DNA from: Geoglobus acetivorans
GTDB lineage: Archaea > Halobacteriota > Archaeoglobi > Archaeoglobales > Archaeoglobaceae
Length of the DNA: 64,000 bases
Direction: 5' to 3'
Assembly (NCBI RefSeq): GCF_039641995.1
Contig: NZ_CP087714.1
Span: 558,001 to 622,000, forward strand
Each line of letters begins with the position of its first letter. The first letter of the stretch is position 1. Made by a program: the position numbers and the translations under genes. Positions 59,157 to 64,000 of this stretch are shown here, in pieces. The notes beneath the pieces were generated by a model. That model was not told where the DNA came from. It ran no database searches and worked only from the letters and a program-made list of their open reading frames with translations.

Positions 59157-59990
59157 TCAATATTTATTATTCAATTCTGCGAGGACCTCTCGTGCCATGT
59201 GGAAAACCCTTTTGGCGTCTCTGTTTGAAAGACCTGCTTTCTTCAGACCGTCGATGCCGGCATTCATGGCATCCTTGCAGAATATTATCCCTGACATGAC
59301 GAGTGTATCGAGAACGTGCTTGTTGACATCCAGCAGCGTTATGGGATAGAGATTTTTGGAGGTTAGCAGAAATTCGATACCTTCTCTTTTTGGATAGTTC
59401 CATCCTGTGAGCTTTACTCCTCTGCATTTGCCATATTTTTTTGCCTCATCTGAGAATTTGGTGTTGGTGAACAGCCATACACCGTCAAACTCGTCGATAT
59501 CGAGAAATCTGGCGTAGGTGTACATGACTTCCTTCAGCCCCGTGTATATCGGAATGTTGTGGAACTTGCATTCTACTAAATACCTGGTCCCATCTTTTTC
59601 GGCAATGATATCTATCTCGTGCTCCACACACTTTCCCCGTACCATCTGGTTCGTAGATGTTTTGTAGCCGTGCTCTTCCAGAAGTCTTGCAACGAATTTT
59701 TCAAACTCGTAACCTGCAGGTCCTAGTTTGTATAGGGACCCTTTCAGGTCGTATATCTTTCCACTAAACCCTTTGTGCTTTCCAAGCAGGTCGAGTACTA
59801 TGCTTAAAATTTCGTCTGTGGTTATGCCATCATAAAGCCTTTCCTCGAGTTCTTCGATAATTTTTGTTGCAGTTTTTGAATCAATTCCTGCTTTTGTTAT
59901 CGTCCTTTTTATTTTCAGGGGACTGTATTCTTCGATCCGCCCATCCCTCTTTATCACGCTTATTTTGTTCTGCTTCGTCAACACAAACAT
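59157..59990 (-). CDS. ATP-cone / Mrr-type PD-(D/E)XK nuclease
   Basis: A 277-residue protein. About residues 10-95 are an ATP-cone (SVIKRDGRIEEYSPLKIKRT, ITKAGIDSKTATKIIEELEE), as in ribonucleotide reductases and NrdR, where it senses ATP/dATP. Residues 110-225 form a Mrr-like endonuclease (AGYEFEKFVARLLEEHGYKT, then HEIDIIAEKDGTRYLVECKF with the D...ExK catalytic set). The rest ends in a short helical part with HhH-like GIDGLKKAGLSNRDAKRVF. The ATG at 59990 is preferred because the ATP-cone begins just after it; an ATG 78 nt upstream is in frame. Function unknown; nucleotide-controlled cleavage is a guess. Confidence 0.83.
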   Translation of the reverse strand: MFVLTKQNKISVIKRDGRIEEYSPLKIKRTITKAGIDSKTATKIIEELEERLYDGITTDEILSIVLDLLGKHKGFSGKIYDLKGSLYKLGPAGYEFEKFVARLLEEHGYKTSTNQMVRGKCVEHEIDIIAEKDGTRYLVECKFHNIPIYTGLKEVMYTYARFLDIDEFDGVWLFTNTKFSDEAKKYGKCRGVKLTGWNYPKREGIEFLLTSKNLYPITLLDVNKHVLDTLVMSGIIFCKDAMNAGIDGLKKAGLSNRDAKRVFHMAREVLAELNNKY

Positions 59991-60170
59991 CACCGTCAGG
60001 AGTGGAGTAATTTCCGTAACTTTTTTAATGTTTTCAGTCCAGTATGTGTGATCATAGAATATGATCATGCGGATCGAAAGCTGTAATCATTTGACCCGGA
60101 CCCCACGGAGATTGATAGCCAGCGGCTCACGGAAAAATTTTCTAAACACATACCATAGCCTTCAGGGTAA

Positions 60171-60244
60171 GGGCTCGTAGCTCAGCCAGGCAGAGCGACG
60201 GGCTTTTAACCCGTCGGTCGCGGGTTCAAATCCCGTCGAGCCCG
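60171..60244 (+). tRNA. tRNA-Lys (anticodon TTT)
   Basis: A 74-nt tRNA: acceptor GGGCTCG/CGAGCCC, D arm GCTCAGCCAGGCAGAGC, anticodon stem ACGGG-loop CTTTTAA-CCCGT giving TTT, T arm GCGGGTTCAAATCCCGT, discriminator G. It lies 27 nt before rpoH and may be in the same transcript. Confidence 0.96.
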
Positions 60245-60271
60245 CTTAACCCCTATTCAAGGAGGATGACT

Positions 60272-60502
60272 ATGAAGATCAGGCTGCAGGATCACATACT
60301 GGTTCCAAAACATGAGATTTTGAGTGAGGGGGAAGTGGAGGAGCTTCTCGAAACACTCGGTATCAGAAAGGAAGATTTACCGAAAATCAGGTCAGACGAC
60401 CCAATAGCAAAGGAAATTGGAGCTAAGAAAGGGGATGTTGTGAAAATAACGAGAGAGGACGAATATTTTGGTAAGAGTATAGCTTACAGGCTTGTGATAT
60501 GA
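60272..60502 (+). CDS. rpoH: RNA polymerase subunit H (Rpb5 C-terminal-like)
   Basis: A 76-residue subunit H: LQDHILVPKHEILSEGEVEE, LLETLGIRKEDLPKIRSDDP, IAKEIGAKKGDVVKITRED. It is the assembly subunit near the jaw of the polymerase. The ATG at 60272 lies six bases after GGAGG; another ATG at 60266 overlaps that site. It is the first gene of the rpoH-rpoB2-rpoB1-rpoA1 order, a hallmark of archaea. Confidence 0.97.
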   Translation: MKIRLQDHILVPKHEILSEGEVEELLETLGIRKEDLPKIRSDDPIAKEIGAKKGDVVKITREDEYFGKSIAYRLVI

Positions 60503-60562
60503 TTCTGGGATACTGTAATGTCGGGAGAATTGAGAAATTTTTATGGTTAGTGGGTGGTAGGT

Positions 60563-62029
60563 ATGGATAGTAGAGTTCTTGCAAGAAATTATTTCACGCA
60601 TGAAAGGCTGGTAAAGCACCAGATCGACTCATACAACAGATTCATAGATGAAGGTTTACAGCGAGTCATCGATGAGCAGGGTGTCATCGAGCTTGACATC
60701 GAGAACACGTATGTAAAGCTGGGGAAAATACAGGTTGGGAAACCAATGATAAAGGAAGCTGATGGTACTGAGACAATTCTTTACCCGTCCATCGCAAGGT
60801 TGAGGAACATGACTTACGCTGCTCCGCTCTATCTTCAGTGCTGGGTCATCGATGAAGGTAAAGAACTCGAGGAGGAATGGGTTAGAATTGGAGAATTGCC
60901 GGTGATGGTTAAATCGAAGATATGCAACCTGAACGAGGTTGATCCCGTCAGCGTGGGTGAAGACCCCTTTGATCCGGGCGGGTATTTTATCATAAATGGG
61001 ACTGAAAGGGCGCTGATGACCCTCGAGGACCTCGCCCCAAACAAAATCCTTCTCGAAAAGGAAGAGAGATACGGCGAGGAGATTGAGATTGCGAAGTGTT
61101 TCAGCCAGAGGAGAGGGTACAGGGCTTTAATCGTTGTTGAAAGGAGCAAGAGCAACACGCTGGAGGTTAGTTTTCCGCAGCTTCCCAAGCCAATTCAGTT
61201 CGTGGTGATGATGAGGGCCTTAGGCGTCGAAAGCGATCAGGAAATCGTCGAGATGGTGAGCAACGATCCTGAAATAATGAAGTTCATGCTTGAGAATGTT
61301 GAGGTTGCTGAAGTTGAGAGTCAGGAGGAAGCGATAGATTACATAGGTAAGAGGGTTGCACCGGGTCAGAGCAGAGAATACAGGTTGCAGAGGGCAGAGC
61401 AGGTTATTGATCAGTACTTCCTTCCACATATTGGAACCGAAAAGGAAGACAGAAAGGCGAAAGCCTTTTTCCTTGCGAGGATGGCTGAGGCAGTTCTGGA
61501 GCTTTATCTTGGTTACAGAAGTGAGGACGACAAGGATCATTATGCAAACAAGAGACTTAAGCTTGCTGGAGACCTTATGGAGGAAATTTTCAGAGTTGCA
61601 TTCCTTAGGCTCATGAAGGATGTCAAATACCAGCTTGAGAGAGCAAAGGTCAGGGGAAGATCGATGAAGATGTCCACTGCAGTTAGAAGTGACGTGCTTA
61701 CGGATAGAATCATGCATCCAATGGCGACCGGTAACTGGGTAGGCGGCAGGACAGGTGTTTCCCAGCTTATAGACAGACACAATTACATCTCTATCCTCTC
61801 GCAGCTCAGGAGAGTAATCTCTCCTCTTTCGAGATCTCAGCCGCATTTTGAGGCAAGAGATCTGCACCCCACTCAGTTTGGGAGGATATGTCCGAGTGAG
61901 ACTCCGGAAGGGCCAAACTGTGGTCTTGTCAAAAACTTCGCCGAGTATGCTGAAGTAAGCGTCGGTGTCGATGAGGATGAGGTTATTTCCACCCTTTACA
62001 GCCTTGGTGTGGAGAAAATTAAAGGGTGA
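60563..62029 (+). CDS. rpoB2: RNA polymerase subunit B'' (N-terminal part of Rpb2)
   Basis: A 488-residue subunit holding the lobe, protrusion and fork of the second-largest RNA polymerase subunit: HERLVKHQIDSYNRFIDEGL, KSKICNLNEVDPVSVGEDPF, FIINGTERALMTLEDLAPNK, SQRRGYRALIVVERSKSN and FGRICPSETPEGPNCGLVKN (fork) near its end. In euryarchaea of this group the B subunit is split into B'' and B'. GGTGGTAGGT precedes the ATG; a GTG nine bases earlier is in frame. rpoB1 follows six nt after. Confidence 0.97.
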   Translation: MDSRVLARNYFTHERLVKHQIDSYNRFIDEGLQRVIDEQGVIELDIENTYVKLGKIQVGKPMIKEADGTETILYPSIARLRNMTYAAPLYLQCWVIDEGKELEEEWVRIGELPVMVKSKICNLNEVDPVSVGEDPFDPGGYFIINGTERALMTLEDLAPNKILLEKEERYGEEIEIAKCFSQRRGYRALIVVERSKSNTLEVSFPQLPKPIQFVVMMRALGVESDQEIVEMVSNDPEIMKFMLENVEVAEVESQEEAIDYIGKRVAPGQSREYRLQRAEQVIDQYFLPHIGTEKEDRKAKAFFLARMAEAVLELYLGYRSEDDKDHYANKRLKLAGDLMEEIFRVAFLRLMKDVKYQLERAKVRGRSMKMSTAVRSDVLTDRIMHPMATGNWVGGRTGVSQLIDRHNYISILSQLRRVISPLSRSQPHFEARDLHPTQFGRICPSETPEGPNCGLVKNFAEYAEVSVGVDEDEVISTLYSLGVEKIKG

Positions 62030-62035
62030 TGTTTC

Positions 62036-63850
62036 ATGAAAAAATGCAGAGTTTATGTTAATGGTGCCCTTGTCGGATTTGTGGATGATGGTGGGAAACT
62101 TGCTGACCAGATACGGGATCTGAGGAGGAAGGGCAAAATAAGCAATCAGATTAACGTGGTTTATTACTCAGACTCAAACGAGGTTAGGATAAATACTGAC
62201 GCTGGAAGGGCGAGGAGACCCCTCATTGTGGTCAGAAATGGTAAACCCCTCGTAACTGATGAGGATATTGAAAAGCTGAAAAAAGGAGAGATAACTTTTG
62301 ACGACCTCGTAAGGCAGGGTAAAATTGAGTACCTCGATGCAGAGGAAGAGGAAAACGCGTACATTGCCATAAGCGAAGATGCGCTAACGGAGGAACATAC
62401 TCACCTTGAAGTTGATCCTGCACTCATTGTCGGTATCTGCACGGGCAGTCTTCCGTATCCCGAACACAACGCTTCTCCAAGAAACACAATGGGCGCTGCA
62501 ATGATAAAGCAGAGCTTGGGTTTGCCATATTCCAATCTCAAGTTCCGGGCAGATACGAGAGGACACCTTCTGCACTATCCGCAGAAGCCAATTGTTGCCA
62601 CTGACACCCAGATGGAAATAAGATTCGATGAAAGGCCTGCCGGGCAGAACTTTGTCGTTGCGGTTATAAGCTATGAGGGCTATAACATTGAGGATGCTCT
62701 TATTTTCAACAAGGCCAGCATTGAAAGAGGACTTGGCAGATCCCACTTCTTCAGAACGTATGAAGCGGAAGAGATGAGGTATCCCGGTGGACAGGAAGAC
62801 AAATTTGAGATTCCACCTTCAGACGTAAACGGTTACAGGGGTGCCGAGGCATACATGCATCTGGATGAAGATGGTCTCGTGTTTCCGGAAACCGAGGTCG
62901 GTCCGGATGACGTGCTGATCGGAAAAACCTCTCCACCAAGGTTCCTTGAGGAACCCACTGAGCTTGGCATCTCTCCACAGAAGAGGAGGGAGACATCCGT
63001 AACCATGAGAAGTAACGAAAAGGGTATTGTTGATGCCGTTTTTCTTACGATCTCTGAAAACGGACAGAAACTCACAAAGGTCAGGGTCAGGGATCAGAGA
63101 ATCCCCGAGCTTGGAGATAAGTTTGCCTCAAGGCACGGACAGAAGGGAGTTATTGGGCTGATAGTGCCCGAGGAGGACATGCCGTTCAGCGAGTCCGGCA
63201 TAGTGCCGGATATGATCGTCAACCCCCATGCAATTCCTTCGAGAATGACTGTAGGGCATGTTCTTGAGATGATCGGCGGTAAGGTCGGCAGTCTTGAGGC
63301 AAGGAGGGTTGATGGAACGGTCTTCCATGGTGAAAAAGAGGAAGACCTGAGACAGACCCTGATAAAGTACGGTTTCAGCCATACGGGTAAAGAGGTAATG
63401 TATGATGGCATCACGGGCAAGAAAATTGTTGCTGACATCTTTGTTGGTGTGATTTACTATCAGAAGCTGTATCACATGGTGTCGAGCAAGCTTCACGCAA
63501 GGAGCAGAGGGCCAGTGCAGATTCTCACAAGACAGCCAACAGAAGGTAGAGCAAGGAAGGGAGGTCTCAGGTTTGGTGAAATGGAGAGAGATGTTCTCAT
63601 TGGACACGGTGCTGCTTTGCTGCTCAAGGACAGGCTGCTCGACGAGTCTGACAAGGTTGAGGTCTGGGTGTGCAACAAGTGCGGGCATGTGGCAACCTAT
63701 GATTTCAGAAGGAGGACTCCGTACTGTACGGTTTGTGATGATGACAGCGACATCCACAGAGTGGAGATGAGCTATGCCTTCAAGCTTTTGCTCGATGAGA
63801 TGAAGTCCATGATAATCGCTCCAAGGCTCCTGCTTGGAGATAGGGCGTGA
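62036..63850 (+). CDS. rpoB1: RNA polymerase subunit B' (C-terminal part of Rpb2)
   Basis: A 604-residue subunit with the wall, hybrid-binding and clamp parts. Conserved stretches are [60 protein letters not shown] and [21 protein letters not shown] zinc site ([12 protein letters not shown] and YCTVCD) lies near residues 553-575. GGGTGAT stands six bases before the ATG. It precedes rpoA1 by nine nt. Confidence 0.98.
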   Translation: MKKCRVYVNGALVGFVDDGGKLADQIRDLRRKGKISNQINVVYYSDSNEVRINTDAGRARRPLIVVRNGKPLVTDEDIEKLKKGEITFDDLVRQGKIEYLDAEEEENAYIAISEDALTEEHTHLEVDPALIVGICTGSLPYPEHNASPRNTMGAAMIKQSLGLPYSNLKFRADTRGHLLHYPQKPIVATDTQMEIRFDERPAGQNFVVAVISYEGYNIEDALIFNKASIERGLGRSHFFRTYEAEEMRYPGGQEDKFEIPPSDVNGYRGAEAYMHLDEDGLVFPETEVGPDDVLIGKTSPPRFLEEPTELGISPQKRRETSVTMRSNEKGIVDAVFLTISENGQKLTKVRVRDQRIPELGDKFASRHGQKGVIGLIVPEEDMPFSESGIVPDMIVNPHAIPSRMTVGHVLEMIGGKVGSLEARRVDGTVFHGEKEEDLRQTLIKYGFSHTGKEVMYDGITGKKIVADIFVGVIYYQKLYHMVSSKLHARSRGPVQILTRQPTEGRARKGGLRFGEMERDVLIGHGAALLLKDRLLDESDKVEVWVCNKCGHVATYDFRRRTPYCTVCDDDSDIHRVEMSYAFKLLLDEMKSMIIAPRLLLGDRA

Positions 63851-63859
63851 GGTGGTTGA

Positions 63860-64000
63860 ATGATACCGAAAAGAATAAGTTCGATCAGGTTTGAAGTTTT
63901 AAGTCCAAAAGAGATAAGAAAAATGAGTGTTGTCAAGGTAATCTCACCTGAAACTTATGATGACGACGGTTTTCCCATAGAATTCGGATTGATGGACCCG
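63860..64000 (+). CDS. rpoA1: RNA polymerase subunit A', N-terminal part
   Basis: Partial: 47 codons before the window ends. The translation begins MIPKRISSIRFEVLSPKEIR and includes KVISPETYDDDGFPIEFGLM, the N-terminal clamp-core segment of archaeal RpoA1, which starts just before the first zinc site. GAGGTGG precedes the ATG. It is the expected next gene after rpoB1. Confidence 0.95.
   Translation, partial: MIPKRISSIRFEVLSPKEIRKMSVVKVISPETYDDDGFPIEFGLMDP

Overview
This window comes from a hyperthermophilic or thermophilic euryarchaeon of the Archaeoglobales, most likely Geoglobus or a close relative of Ferroglobus/Archaeoglobus (inference from gene content; no database search was run). The support is a TFB/Gar1 pair, an RNA polymerase whose B subunit is split into B'' and B', archaeal SMC-ScpA-ScpB, Hjc, TiaS, Dph6, a gyrase A subunit, an alanine dehydrogenase very like the Archaeoglobus enzyme, 4-hydroxybutyryl-CoA dehydratase, and an octaheme c-type cytochrome with a PGF-CTERM-type tail, as expected for an Fe(III)- or sulfur-respiring member of the group. 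Many promoters look archaeal: an AT-rich TATA element about 25 nt before a start codon with little or no leader.

Layout. 1-10080: central metabolism and information processing (radical SAM, GlcF/GlcD-type lactate/glycolate oxidase pair, gar1-tfb, sodium-pump decarboxylase OadG/OadB, radical SAM-HhH protein, sugar-phosphate nucleotidyltransferase, moaC, ilvC, YbaK-type deacylase). 10083-20290: an accessory secretion/surface island, all on the minus strand: two small winged-helix proteins, a DUF5305-type membrane protein, an enlarged SipW/Sec11-like signal peptidase, a Cys-rich exported protein, a VWA protein, three tandem DUF1102 proteins, a membrane-tethered winged-helix protein, and two more exported proteins. 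The order and the shared N-terminal signature suggest a TasA/archaeal-bundling-pilus-like surface fibre locus with dedicated signal peptidase and promoter elements. 20470-24351: TrmB, universal stress protein, YeiH-type transporter, F420-type luciferase-like oxidoreductase. 24455-33116: CoA-thioester catabolism (two acyl-CoA ligases, metallo-hydrolase, enoyl-CoA hydratase, 4-hydroxybutyryl-CoA dehydratase, Fe-S protein, Lrp-like regulator) with a shared operator-like sequence. 33277-45495: tRNA-Leu, Lrp and aminotransferase, M20 deacylase, dapF, flavin TIM barrel, gyrA, cupin, ala, dph6, an oxygen-defence set (superoxide reductase, rubredoxin, FprA), TusA-like protein and tRNA-Ala. 45496-46834: VapBC and HicAB toxin-antitoxin modules next to that tRNA. 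47113-48342: octaheme cytochrome. 48424-58956: coiled-coil protein-smc-scpA-scpB, aspS, hisD, phosphopantothenate synthetase, hjc, tiaS, MerR regulator. 59080-64000: tRNA-Glu, ATP-cone nuclease, tRNA-Lys, rpoH-rpoB2-rpoB1-rpoA1 (cut by the window end).

No CRISPR array, insertion sequence, rRNA or obvious replication origin was seen. No stretch longer than 300 bases lacks a gene. Residue counts and positions were made by hand from the translated frames.
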